Below are positions 12,680-20,532 of a stretch of 22,258 nt of DNA, piece by piece. The DNA comes from an uncultured Eubacteriales bacterium (GTDB lineage Bacteria > Bacillota > Clostridia > Oscillospirales > CAG-272), in the NCBI GenBank assembly GCA_934401725.1, contig CAKRSS010000034.1:1-22258 (forward strand), in the 5' to 3' direction. Numbering within the stretch: position 1 is the first letter of the stretch; every line of letters starts with the position of its first letter. The translations under genes and the position numbers were made by a program. A model generated the notes under the pieces. It made no database searches and was not told the DNA's origin. It saw nothing but the letters and a program-made list of their open reading frames with translations.

Positions 12680-13192
12680 ATGCGTCAGGCATACCTTGAA
12701 TGCGGAAAAATTATAAATACTCACGGTTGCGACGGCGGAATGAAGCTGGAATGCTGGTGCGACAGCCCCGAGGTGCTTGCGGGACTTGACCGTATCTGCA
12801 TGCGCGAGAGCGGGGAGCATCGCGACTACCACGTGCGCCGCGCCTCGGTCATGAAGCATTTTGTGCTTATGTGGCTTGACGGTATTTCGGATATGGACAC
12901 GGCGCAGTCGCTGGTCGGGACGGTCGTTTATCTGCACCGCGAGGACATAAGCCTCGGCGAGGGCGACCACTTCATAGCCGATCTCATAGGCCTGCCGGTT
13001 ATACACGCCGACACCGGCGAGAAGCTCGGCACGCTCGAGAACGTAACCAATGCGGGCGCGTCGGACATATACGTCATAGATACGCCGCTCGGTCAGCGCA
13101 TGATGCCGGCGGTAGGTGAGTTCGTGATACGCATTGACCTTGACGACGGCATATACGTCCGTCCCATTGAAGGAATGTTCGGAAAAATATGA
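12680..13192 (+). CDS. rimM: 16S rRNA processing protein RimM
   Basis: A 170-residue assembly factor for the head of the 30S subunit. The N-terminal domain opens with YLECGKIINTHGCDGGMKLE (the GxIxxxHGxxGxxK family motif) and the C-terminal PRC-barrel has LIGLPVIHADTGEKLGTLENV and ends in IEGMFGKI. The ATG at 12680 is preferred over 12659 because AAAAGGAG is placed correctly before it and the family motif follows at once. It overlaps trmD by 4 bp (ATGA), which implies coupled translation. Confidence 0.96.
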   Translation: MRQAYLECGKIINTHGCDGGMKLECWCDSPEVLAGLDRICMRESGEHRDYHVRRASVMKHFVLMWLDGISDMDTAQSLVGTVVYLHREDISLGEGDHFIADLIGLPVIHADTGEKLGTLENVTNAGASDIYVIDTPLGQRMMPAVGEFVIRIDLDDGIYVRPIEGMFGKI

Positions 13193-13896
13193 GATTTGAT
13201 ATTATGACGCTGTTTCCTCAGCTGGTCGAGACCGTGCTGAGCGAGAGCATAATCGGCCGCGCGCGCCGCGCCGGATTCATAAACGTAAACACCTATAACA
13301 TACGCGATTACAGTCAGGACAAGCATCACCGCGTTGACGACACGCCCTACGGCGGCGGCATGGGCATGCTCATGATGGCCCCGCCGGTTTACGACTGTTA
13401 CAGCGCCGTCATAGCCGACACAGCTGCGGAGGGCGAGCGGCGGCGCGTCATATATATGTCCCCCAAGGGACGCGTGCTGACGCAAAAGCGCGCTTCCGAG
13501 CTTGCGGTGAACTACGACAGGCTTTTAATACTGTGCGGCCACTACGAGGGAATAGACCAGCGCGTGCTCGACGAGATAGTCGACGAGGACATCTCGATAG
13601 GCGACTATGTGCTGACCGGCGGCGAGATACCCGCCTGCATATTGGTCGACTGCGTCGCGCGGCTGTGCCCCGGCGTGCTGGCGGACGACGCCTGCTTTCG
13701 CGACGAGAGCCTGACGGATAATCTGCTTGAGTACCCGCAGTACACAAGGCCGTATGAATTTCACGGAGTCAAGGTGCCGGAGGTGCTTATTTCCGGACAC
13801 CACGCCAATATAGATAAGTGGAGGCACGAGGCGGCAGTCGAGCTGACCGCCGAGCGGCGTCCGGATCTTATCGGCAGGAAGGAGGAAGACAGTTGA
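13189..13896 (+). CDS. trmD: tRNA (guanine-N1)-methyltransferase TrmD
   Basis: A 235-residue SPOUT enzyme that methylates G37 next to the anticodon and prevents frameshifting. Family motifs in order are MRFDIMTLFP, the active-site loop DDTPYGGGMGML, the knot segments YMSPKGRVLTQ and LCGHYEGIDQRVLDE, then DISIGDYVLTGGE and a C-terminal PYEFHGVKVPEVLISGHH. The gene follows rimM as in most bacteria, but rpsP and rplS, the usual partners, are absent here. Its stop codon overlaps the TTG start of the next gene. Confidence 0.98.
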   Translation: MRFDIMTLFPQLVETVLSESIIGRARRAGFINVNTYNIRDYSQDKHHRVDDTPYGGGMGMLMMAPPVYDCYSAVIADTAAEGERRRVIYMSPKGRVLTQKRASELAVNYDRLLILCGHYEGIDQRVLDEIVDEDISIGDYVLTGGEIPACILVDCVARLCPGVLADDACFRDESLTDNLLEYPQYTRPYEFHGVKVPEVLISGHHANIDKWRHEAAVELTAERRPDLIGRKEEDS

Positions 13897-15848
13897 TTTC
13901 AGGTTCGAAATTTCGCGAACGCGCTTCCGAAATGGTCAGGACGAGCGTTGTCATCTTTGCTTTCCGCACCGCGGCCGCCTGGCTGTATTTCAACCTGGTG
14001 CACGGGCTTTTCGGCCGTTTCTTCACGAGCTACGCCAAGTGGGAGCAGTGTCTTGACGACAGCCTGACGGGCTCGCTCGTCGGCGCGCACCCCGGCAAGC
14101 AGACGCCCGTCCGCAGACTGCGCCGCAGGGTGGCGCTGGCGTTTGAAAACAGCATGATACTAGATTGGCTCAATCGTGTAGGCGGACACCTGCTCGGCGC
14201 TGGCATGCGGAGTTACAGCACCATGTCTCTGGCGTTCGGACTTTACACGGTGCTCGCGGCGTTGCTGCGGCACGTCATAACCGGCGAGCCGGTCAACTAC
14301 ACCAATTTCGCGGTGGGAGTTATCGTCGCGGCGGTGTCGATACCGCTGATGTTCGTGGTGACGCCGCTGTGTCAGGTGCTGCGCGAGTCCCCGGTGACGC
14401 GGACGCTGCTCATACGCCTGTTGCGCATTCCCGAGGATAAATTTTACCCGCGCGACTCGTACGTCAGCGCGCGGTACGGGCTTGCGCTGGTGTTCGGAAT
14501 GCTGTTCGGTGGGCTGACGTACGTTGTGAGCCCGCTGAAAATCATAATTGCGCTCGTGCTGGCAATAGTCACGTGCGTGGTTATGAGCCTGCCGGAGGCC
14601 GGTATGGTGCTGCTTCTGGCGGCGTTCCCATTCGTCTCGGTGTTCCCGCACCCGACGGCGCTGCTCGCCGGAGGCGTGACGCTGGTGTGGGTCGGTTACG
14701 CAGTCAAATATCTGCGAGGCAAGCGTACGCTTAAAATGGGACCTATCAGTGTGTTCGTGTCGCTGTTTGCGTTGGCCATTCTGCTTGGTGGAATATTCAC
14801 CATGGGCGGCACGGAGTCATTCAACTCAGCGCTGATGTACTTTATTCTGATACAGTCCTTCAATCTCATCGTCAACCTCATCCGCACGCAGGACGACTGC
14901 CGTCACGCCATTATGGTGGTGTCGGTTTCCGGCGCGTTCGCGGCGGTCTACGGCGTGATTCAGTACCTGCTCGGCTTTGCGGCGTCAGGATGGGTCGACA
15001 CCGAGATGTTCTCCTACATCGAGGGGCGCGCGACGTCATTCTTCGACAACCCCAACGTGCTCGGCTGCTACCTCATCATGCTTATTCCCATGATGAACGT
15101 GCTGTTGATATACCTTAAAGGATGGAAATCCAAGGCGCTTTCGCTGTTCGCTCTCGTCGTGACGACGCTCTGCACGGTCTGGACGTGGTCGCGCGGGGCG
15201 TGGCTCGGTGTTATCGTCGGGGTGATATTGTTTTACCTCATTCTGAGCTACCGCACGCTTGCCGTGCTGCTCGCGGGCGGGCTGTGTTTGCCTGTCGTCG
15301 GAGTGATGCTGCCGGGTGACGTCATGAGCCGGTTTTTGAGCATAGGCAACATGAACGACTCGTCAACCTACTTCCGCGTTTACACATGGAAGGGCGTTTC
15401 GAGAATGCTGCGGCAGGTGTGGTTTTCGGGCATCGGAGTCGGTCAGGCGGCGTTTGAGCAGGTTTACCCGCTGTTCGCCTACGCTGGCATCGAGGCGACG
15501 CCGCATGCTCACAATTTAGCAATGGAGGTGCTCACAGAGCTCGGTATTTCCGGCCTTGTGATGTTGATTGTGATAATGGTTCTGTTCGCACAGAACTGCT
15601 TCACCTTTATCAGAAACGCCAACGGCCAGCAGCGTATGACGGTTGCCGCGGGACTTTGCGGCATCGTTGCGGCGCTGGTCATGGGGCTTGCCGATAACAT
15701 CTGGTACAACTATCGAGTGTTCTTCGGTTTCTGGGCGCTTATCGCGCTGACGGTCGCGTATATCAACGCGCACCGCATAAACGGCGATTTCATGCACGAG
15801 CGCATGTCGCCGAACTCGGCTGAAATCAGCCTTAATATTATGGACTAA
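13893..15848 (+). CDS. O-antigen ligase (Wzy_C) family membrane protein
   Basis: A 651-residue polytopic membrane protein with about 14-16 spans. The region WTWSRGAWLGVIVGVILFY and a large extracytoplasmic loop ending ATPHAHNLAMEVLTELGISG carry the conserved Arg and His expected of the WaaL/Wzy_C family, which joins or polymerises glycans or other polymers at the outer face. Clostridial members have no assigned substrate. The start is a TTG at 13893 with AAGGAGG seven bases before it; the ATG at 13818 lies inside trmD and is rejected. The overlap TTGA with trmD implies translational coupling. Basic soluble segments lie between the early spans. Confidence 0.85.
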   Translation: MISGSKFRERASEMVRTSVVIFAFRTAAAWLYFNLVHGLFGRFFTSYAKWEQCLDDSLTGSLVGAHPGKQTPVRRLRRRVALAFENSMILDWLNRVGGHLLGAGMRSYSTMSLAFGLYTVLAALLRHVITGEPVNYTNFAVGVIVAAVSIPLMFVVTPLCQVLRESPVTRTLLIRLLRIPEDKFYPRDSYVSARYGLALVFGMLFGGLTYVVSPLKIIIALVLAIVTCVVMSLPEAGMVLLLAAFPFVSVFPHPTALLAGGVTLVWVGYAVKYLRGKRTLKMGPISVFVSLFALAILLGGIFTMGGTESFNSALMYFILIQSFNLIVNLIRTQDDCRHAIMVVSVSGAFAAVYGVIQYLLGFAASGWVDTEMFSYIEGRATSFFDNPNVLGCYLIMLIPMMNVLLIYLKGWKSKALSLFALVVTTLCTVWTWSRGAWLGVIVGVILFYLILSYRTLAVLLAGGLCLPVVGVMLPGDVMSRFLSIGNMNDSSTYFRVYTWKGVSRMLRQVWFSGIGVGQAAFEQVYPLFAYAGIEATPHAHNLAMEVLTELGISGLVMLIVIMVLFAQNCFTFIRNANGQQRMTVAAGLCGIVAALVMGLADNIWYNYRVFFGFWALIALTVAYINAHRINGDFMHERMSPNSAEISLNIMD

Positions 15849-15862
15849 GGGAGGAGAGGCTC

Positions 15863-16390
15863 ATGAAAAATATGAAGGGAACCGAGAGCGACGAGACGCG
15901 CGTGCGCCGCATAAACGTTGTTGACGTTGCGCTGATTGCGGTGCTGCTTTGCATAGTGCTCGTCGCCGTAGAGTATTTTACTTCGTTTTCGTTTTTGGGG
16001 CTTGGCGGCTCGACAAGAACGATAGAGTATACGCTGGAATTTGAAAATGTCGACCCCGATATGGCGGCGAGCGTGAGCGTCGGGGATCGCGCGATAGGCC
16101 TTGCCGGTCACAGAGCGGTCGGCGAGGTGCGCACGACCGACACCTCGGCGGCGGTGAAGTACGTTTACAACCCCGCGCTCGGTACGATAGTGGCGCGCGA
16201 GCTCCCGACGAACGCGCAGAACAAGACACCCCTCACGCTGCGCGTCACGCTACGCACCGAAGCCACCTACCGCGCGGGCGACGGCTTCTCGGTCAACGGA
16301 AACCGCATTTCCGTCGGCGACAGCCTCGCCGTCAGCTTTGACGGCTTCTCGGGCACCGGACGGTGCGTGTCAATTTACAGTGTGGGCTAA
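15863..16390 (+). CDS. DUF4330-like membrane-anchored protein 1
   Basis: A 175-residue protein with one N-terminal span (about 18-40: VVDVALIAVLLCIVLVAVEY) and a beta-rich extracytoplasmic domain with paired Gly-Asp turns (SVGDRAIG, RAGDGFSV, SVGDSLAV). This matches the DUF4330 layout of anchor, EFENVD-type strand and two ISxGD motifs. GGGAGGAG precedes the ATG, 14 bp after the ligase stop. The following gene is a diverged paralogue, so the pair may form a heteromer with the ligase-like protein. The function is unknown. Confidence 0.75.
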   Translation: MKNMKGTESDETRVRRINVVDVALIAVLLCIVLVAVEYFTSFSFLGLGGSTRTIEYTLEFENVDPDMAASVSVGDRAIGLAGHRAVGEVRTTDTSAAVKYVYNPALGTIVARELPTNAQNKTPLTLRVTLRTEATYRAGDGFSVNGNRISVGDSLAVSFDGFSGTGRCVSIYSVG

Positions 16391-16402
16391 GGAGGCAGAG
16401 AA

Positions 16403-16957
16403 ATGAACGAACAACCGAATGTGCAAAAGAAAAATATACGCTTCAACTGGCTTGACGGCGCGATTATACTGCTGATAGTCCTGTGCGTGGTCGGTATCTG
16501 CTTCCGCTATACCATCATGGACAAGCTCGGAATGGGCAACGAAATGGTGAATTGTCGGGTGGTGTTCACCGTGTCCGGCGTCGACAGCACGCTGCCGGAC
16601 TTCCTCGCAAAGGGCAACACGCTGTACCTGCCGAGCGGTGAGGTCGCAGGGCGGCTTGACGGTGTATTCGAATTTTCGTCGATGACGCCTACGCAGGCGG
16701 GGAGCTCGACGCTTATCGTCGCGCCGGCGTCCGTCTACATTGACGACGGCAACGGCGGCATCGTGCTCGCCACCTATCCGGACGGTACAAAGATCGATGC
16801 CACCGGCGCCTTCGACTGCCTCGGTAGCTTCAGTTCGGAGGGATATTTCAGCATCGAGGGGCGGCAGATAGTGTCCGTCGGGCAGCAGCTTACCCTGCGC
16901 ACCGACACCGTGACGCTGCACGTTACCGTCACCGAAATCCGCAGTTTGGAGGACTGA
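16403..16957 (+). CDS. DUF4330-like membrane-anchored protein 2
   Basis: A 184-residue paralogue of the preceding gene: span FNWLDGAIILLIVLCVVGI (14-32), a CRVVFTVSGVDS strand, then beta-rich repeats ending GRQIVSVGQQLTLRT and TVTLHVTVTEIR. AAGGAGG lies eight bases before the ATG, 12 bp after the previous stop. The two paralogues and the ligase-like gene appear as one cotranscribed block behind trmD. A weak hairpin (16965-16988) follows the stop codon. Confidence 0.75.
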   Translation: MNEQPNVQKKNIRFNWLDGAIILLIVLCVVGICFRYTIMDKLGMGNEMVNCRVVFTVSGVDSTLPDFLAKGNTLYLPSGEVAGRLDGVFEFSSMTPTQAGSSTLIVAPASVYIDDGNGGIVLATYPDGTKIDATGAFDCLGSFSSEGYFSIEGRQIVSVGQQLTLRTDTVTLHVTVTEIRSLED

Positions 16958-16964
16958 GCCGCGC

Positions 16965-16988
16965 GTTATGTGTGAAATGACATATAAC
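16965..16988 (+). terminator. Weak hairpin after the second DUF4330-like gene
   Basis: An 8 bp stem (GTTATGTG with CATATAAC, one G-U) over an 8-nt loop, seven bases after the stop codon, with no T run. It may be a 3' end stabiliser or a weak terminator. Confidence 0.35.
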
Positions 16989-17037
16989 ACCGCACTGATA
17001 TAAGGAAATTTCATGAAAAAGTACAATCGATGAGCTA

Positions 17038-17066
17038 TTGATTTTTTGTGTGATTTTTGGTATACT
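17038..17066 (+). promoter_or_regulatory. Sigma-A promoter of the HPr gene
   Basis: TTGATT (17038-17043), 17 bp, TATACT (17061-17066), 51 bp before the start codon. Confidence 0.8.
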
Positions 17067-17117
17067 ATAAATGATGGTGTCAGTCTATTTTAGCTGAAAT
17101 GGGAGTAAGTTCAAGCA

Positions 17118-17381
17118 ATGGTATCACGCGAAGTAAAAATTACAAATGCAATCGGCCTTCACGCAAGACCCGCAACCTTTTTTGTTCAGAAGGCGAATTG
17201 CTATCGCTCGGTGATCAAGGTGGAGAAGGATGACAGAAGTGTGAGCGCGAAAAGTCTTCTCGGAGTGCTTTCCCTCGGGATAGCAAAGGGAATGACCGTA
17301 ACGCTCCGCGCCGACGGTCCCGACGAGAGCGACGCTCTTGACGGGCTGTGCAGCCTTGTTGACTCGGGCTTTTCTGAATAA
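17118..17381 (+). CDS. HPr family phosphocarrier protein
   Basis: An 87-residue HPr protein. The phosphorylatable His15 lies in GLHARPA and the regulatory Ser46 in AKSLLGVLSLGI, both at canonical positions, so it could take part in PTS phosphotransfer and in HPr kinase/CcpA-type carbon control. Because His15 is kept it is not a Crh-type protein. No other PTS gene is in the window. It sits directly upstream of uvrC; in many Clostridia an HPr gene ends a uvrC-murB-rapZ-yvcK-whiA cluster, and the middle genes are missing here. A weak GGGAG lies before the start codon. Confidence 0.93.
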   Translation: MVSREVKITNAIGLHARPATFFVQKANCYRSVIKVEKDDRSVSAKSLLGVLSLGIAKGMTVTLRADGPDESDALDGLCSLVDSGFSE

Positions 17382-17406
17382 CGGCAGCACTAATTGATGG
17401 AATGAA

Positions 17407-17453
17407 AAAGCGATCCTTGCGGCACGTCGAGATACGGCTGTGGGGGTCGCTTT
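17407..17453 (+). terminator. Imperfect hairpin between HPr and uvrC
   Basis: AAAGCGA (17407-17413) pairs with TCGCTTT (17447-17453), with further partial pairing inside. It may attenuate HPr read-through into uvrC or be a leader element. The tail TTTCC is short. Confidence 0.4.
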
Positions 17454-17474
17454 CCGCTGATAGGAGGTGATGTT

Positions 17475-19325
17475 ATGCAGGAGACGTCGGAACGCCGGGA
17501 ATATCTTCTCAAAAAGGCAAACGCGTTGCCGCTGTCGCCGGGCGTGTATATAATGCACGACAAGAGCGGCAAGGTCATATACGTCGGCAAGTCGCGCAAG
17601 CTCAAAAACCGCGTGTCGCAGTATTTCCAATCAGGCGCGAAGAACGCAAAGACGCAGCGCATGACCTCGCTCGTCTGGGAGTTCGAGACAATACTTTGCG
17701 ACACGGAGATAGAGGCGCTCACGCTTGAAAACAACTTTATCAAGCAGTATTCGCCCAAGTACAACATAAAGCTGAAGGACGCCAAGTCCTATCCGTATAT
17801 AAAAATCACCGCAGAGGAGTACCCTCGGCTGGTCTGCACGCGTCAGCGCGTGAATGATAAGGCGCGCTACTTCGGCCCTTATTCGGGAACGTCGACGGTC
17901 TATTCGGTGATAAATACCGTCAACCATACGCTGGGGCTGCCGTCGTGCCACCGCTCGTTTCCGCGCGACATAGGGCGCGAGAGACCCTGCATTTACTATC
18001 AGATGGGCAAGTGCCGCGGCGTCTGCACCGGGCGCGTGACGCACGATGAGTACGAGGCGCAGGTGAAAAACGCAGCCGACATACTGTCCGGCAACACGGC
18101 GGCAGTCAAAAAAGCGCTTCAGTCGCGCATGCTTCAGTTGGCCGAGGACGAGAGGTTCGAGGAGGCCGCCGTGCTGCGCGATACAATATCGGCGCTCGAC
18201 CGCCTGCGTGAGAGGCAGAAGGTCGTCGGCGCGCGGGGCGAGGATCAGGACGTCATCGCGCTCTACGACGGCGGGGCGGCGTCCTGCGTGTCGGTTTTCA
18301 ATATACGCGACGGCGTTCTGGTCGACCGGCGGTGCCACATCTTCTCCGCAGGCGAGATCGCGGCAGAGGAGGGCATGTCGGCGTTCATATGCGAGCAGTA
18401 TAAGCTGTGCGAGTATATACCGCCGCGCGTGCTGCTGTCGTTTGAGCTTGACGAAGAGGAGCGTCAGGCGCTCGAGAGCTATCTCGGGCGCATTGCGGGG
18501 CACCGTGTGCAGGTTCGCGTGCCAGAGCGCGGTGAAAACCGCAAGCTGTGCCAGCTGGCCGTCTCAAATGCGGCCGACCGCGTGCGCGAGTACACGGACG
18601 GCGTGGGACGCGAGCAGAGCGTGTTGACGCGCCTGGCCTCGCTGTGCGGCCTTGAGGTCTACCCCGAGCGCATCGAGGCGTACGATATATCAAACTACGG
18701 CGATGAGTTCATGAGGGCGGGAATGATAGTTTGCGTCGACGGCAAGCTCAAGAAGTCTGACTACCGCAGTTTCAACATCAAAACCGTCGAGGGAACGGAC
18801 GACTATTCCGCCATGCGCGAGGTGCTCGACCGCCGACTGACGCACCTTGCGGACGAGAACGGGTCGTTCTCCAACCGTCCCGATCTGATACTGCTCGACG
18901 GCGGCCGCGGTCATGTTGCGGTCATACGCGAGCTACTTGTCGAGCACGGACTCGACGACATACCGCTCCTCGGCATGGTCAAGGACGACTACCACAAAAC
19001 GCGCGCGCTCACAGACGGTGAGAACGAGATAAACATCGCGCGCGAGCGGGACATTTTTACCTTCATCTACAAGCTCCAGGAGGAGGTTCACCGCTACACA
19101 TTCACGCGAACCGAGACGGCCAAGCGCAAGAGTATCAAGACCTCTTCGCTGACGGAGATACACGGTATAGGTCCCAAAAAGGCCAAGGCGTTACTGACGC
19201 ACTTCGGCGGTCTTGCCGCGCTGAAGGCCGCCGAGCGCCGCGATATTGAGGCGGTGAAGGGAATAAGCCTCGCTGACGCTGCGTCGGTGTGGAATCATTT
19301 TCATGGCGAGAACGGCAAAACGTAA
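17475..19325 (+). CDS. uvrC: Excinuclease ABC subunit C (UvrC)
   Basis: A 616-residue nuclease that makes both incisions in nucleotide excision repair with UvrAB. The N-terminal GIY-YIG domain shows GVYIMHD and VIYVGKSRKLKNR. A Cys cluster (158, 172, 180, 184; RPCIYYQMGKCRGVC) matches the known iron-sulfur site. A UVR helix pair occurs near 220-245 (EDERFEEAAVLRD). The RNase H-like C-terminal nuclease has AYDISNYGDE and LILLDGGRGH, and a helix-hairpin-helix pair ends the protein (HGIGPKKAKALLTHFG). AGGAGGTG precedes the ATG. All domains are intact. Confidence 0.98.
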   Translation: MQETSERREYLLKKANALPLSPGVYIMHDKSGKVIYVGKSRKLKNRVSQYFQSGAKNAKTQRMTSLVWEFETILCDTEIEALTLENNFIKQYSPKYNIKLKDAKSYPYIKITAEEYPRLVCTRQRVNDKARYFGPYSGTSTVYSVINTVNHTLGLPSCHRSFPRDIGRERPCIYYQMGKCRGVCTGRVTHDEYEAQVKNAADILSGNTAAVKKALQSRMLQLAEDERFEEAAVLRDTISALDRLRERQKVVGARGEDQDVIALYDGGAASCVSVFNIRDGVLVDRRCHIFSAGEIAAEEGMSAFICEQYKLCEYIPPRVLLSFELDEEERQALESYLGRIAGHRVQVRVPERGENRKLCQLAVSNAADRVREYTDGVGREQSVLTRLASLCGLEVYPERIEAYDISNYGDEFMRAGMIVCVDGKLKKSDYRSFNIKTVEGTDDYSAMREVLDRRLTHLADENGSFSNRPDLILLDGGRGHVAVIRELLVEHGLDDIPLLGMVKDDYHKTRALTDGENEINIARERDIFTFIYKLQEEVHRYTFTRTETAKRKSIKTSSLTEIHGIGPKKAKALLTHFGGLAALKAAERRDIEAVKGISLADAASVWNHFHGENGKT

Positions 19326-19354
19326 TCAAATTTTGATATATTCAAATCCGAGAC

Positions 19355-19383
19355 TTGAAATTTATTTTATTTTGTGATACAAT
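19355..19383 (+). promoter_or_regulatory. Promoter immediately before rsmD
   Basis: TTGAAA (19355-19360), 17 bp, TACAAT (19378-19383). The start codon is only nine bases below the -10, so transcripts from it would begin downstream of the GGAGG at 19385-19389. Confidence 0.6.
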
Positions 19384-19392
19384 GGAGGCGTC

Positions 19393-19956
19393 ATGAGAAT
19401 AATCACCGGACGTGCGCGAGGCACAAAGCTGTTCTCGCTCGAGGGCGACACAACGCGCCCGACTGCCGACCGTACCAAAGAGGCAATGTTTTCTATGCTT
19501 CAGTTCATGATGGAGGGCAGAGAAGTGCTCGACCTTTTCGGCGGCTCGGGACAGCTGGCGCTCGAGGCAGTCAGTCGCGGAGCCGCACACGCGGTCGTGT
19601 GTGACGTGTCTGACGCCGCGTGCGAGGTGATACGTCGAAATATCGTCAAAACGCACAGTGAGAAAGAGGTAACGCTGATTCACGCCGACTTCCGTCAGGC
19701 GCTTGACCGGCTGCCTGCGGGCTCGAAATTCGATATAGTTTTTCTCGACCCGCCCTACAACAAGGGGCTCGTCGCGTCGGCGTTGGCCGAAATACATCGA
19801 CGCGGCCTGCTTAAGCCGACGTCGGTCGTGGCGTGCGAGTCGGGTGGCGAGGACATACTCACGCCGGTCGCGGGCGACTACGAGGTTGTGAAATCGTCGC
19901 GGTACGGAATGGCGCAGGTGACCATTCTGCGGCCAATCGTAGTCACGAATCAATAA
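19393..19956 (+). CDS. rsmD: 16S rRNA (guanine(966)-N2)-methyltransferase RsmD
   Basis: A 187-residue SAM-dependent methyltransferase that modifies 16S rRNA in the 30S head. Visible motifs are the N-terminal MRIITGRARGTKL, TRPTADRTKEAMFSML, the SAM-binding LDLFGGSGQLALEA (46-59) and the catalytic DPPY (119-122). GGAGG is three bases before the ATG, closer than usual. The gene is followed by coaD 24 bp later, the standard rsmD-coaD pair of Firmicutes. Confidence 0.97.
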   Translation: MRIITGRARGTKLFSLEGDTTRPTADRTKEAMFSMLQFMMEGREVLDLFGGSGQLALEAVSRGAAHAVVCDVSDAACEVIRRNIVKTHSEKEVTLIHADFRQALDRLPAGSKFDIVFLDPPYNKGLVASALAEIHRRGLLKPTSVVACESGGEDILTPVAGDYEVVKSSRYGMAQVTILRPIVVTNQ

Positions 19957-19980
19957 ATATAAGGAGAATGACGCTGCAAT

Positions 19981-20463
19981 ATGAAAATTTGTGTTGTACC
20001 GGGCAGCTTTGACCCGTTTACTTCAGGGCATCTTGATATTGTTCGCCGCGCGGCGGGGCTTTTCGATAAGGTCTATGTCGCGATCATGGTGAACGGCGGG
20101 AAGCGGGGCAATTTCACGTTTGATGTCCGCCGCAGAATAGCGGAGGTCTCGTGCGAGGGACTCGAAAACGTAGAGGTCATCTCCTCCGACGGCCTGCTTT
20201 ACGAGCTGTGCGAAAGCCTCGGCGCCTGCGCCATTGTCAAGGGACTGCGCAACGCAATCGATTACAGCTACGAGTGCGAGCTTGCCGAGATAAACCGTCA
20301 CCTCTCGCCCGCGCTTGAGACGGTGCTGTTCGCCGCGCGTCCCGAGCTCGGTTACATAAGCTCGAGCTACGTCCGCGAGCTCGTGAGATACGGCAAGCCG
20401 CTCGGCGACGTGCTGCATCCCGCGGCGGTAAAGCTGCTTTCGGGGTTGTCCGCCCAAACATGA
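19981..20463 (+). CDS. coaD: Phosphopantetheine adenylyltransferase (PPAT)
   Basis: A 160-residue enzyme that joins 4'-phosphopantetheine and ATP to dephospho-CoA, the fourth step of CoA synthesis. The nucleotidyltransferase signature GSFDPFTSGH (8-17) gives the catalytic His17; VKGLRNAIDYSYE and YISSSYVRELV are the other family blocks. Length is normal. The best ribosome binding site, AAGGAG (19961-19966), is 14 bases before this ATG, unusually far; an upstream in-frame start is blocked by a TGA at 19969. It forms a unit with rsmD. Confidence 0.97.
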   Translation: MKICVVPGSFDPFTSGHLDIVRRAAGLFDKVYVAIMVNGGKRGNFTFDVRRRIAEVSCEGLENVEVISSDGLLYELCESLGACAIVKGLRNAIDYSYECELAEINRHLSPALETVLFAARPELGYISSSYVRELVRYGKPLGDVLHPAAVKLLSGLSAQT

Positions 20464-20483
20464 TACAAGCGTTGTTCTAAATC

Positions 20484-20532
20484 AAAAATCCCTCCCATAT
20501 ATTTAACTGACAAATACATGGGAGGGATTTTT
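20484..20532 (+). promoter_or_regulatory. Perfect 15-bp inverted repeat masking the spoIVA RBS
   Basis: AAAAATCCCTCCCAT (20484-20498) and ATGGGAGGGATTTTT (20518-20532) are exact complements separated by 19 AT-rich bases. The right arm contains the GGGAGGGA ribosome binding site of spoIVA and ends at the base before its ATG. In a transcript coming from coaD the site would be base-paired. The TTTTT in the arm also gives it terminator character for coaD. No convincing sigma-E promoter was found. Confidence 0.75.

Noticed and set aside
12503..13006. Minus-strand open frame spanning the yajC-rimM intergenic region.
   Set aside because: It overlaps the promoters of both genes and most of rimM and shows no family features.
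17631..18503. Long minus-strand open frame of 290 codons.
   Set aside because: It lies wholly inside uvrC, whose domains are complete, and its translation has no recognisable motif; it is an antisense shadow in GC-rich DNA.
20475..20525. Possible sigma-E promoter for spoIVA (CATATATT at 20496-20503).
   Set aside because: The -10-like sequence has no acceptable -35 at 13-15 bp, so it was not called.
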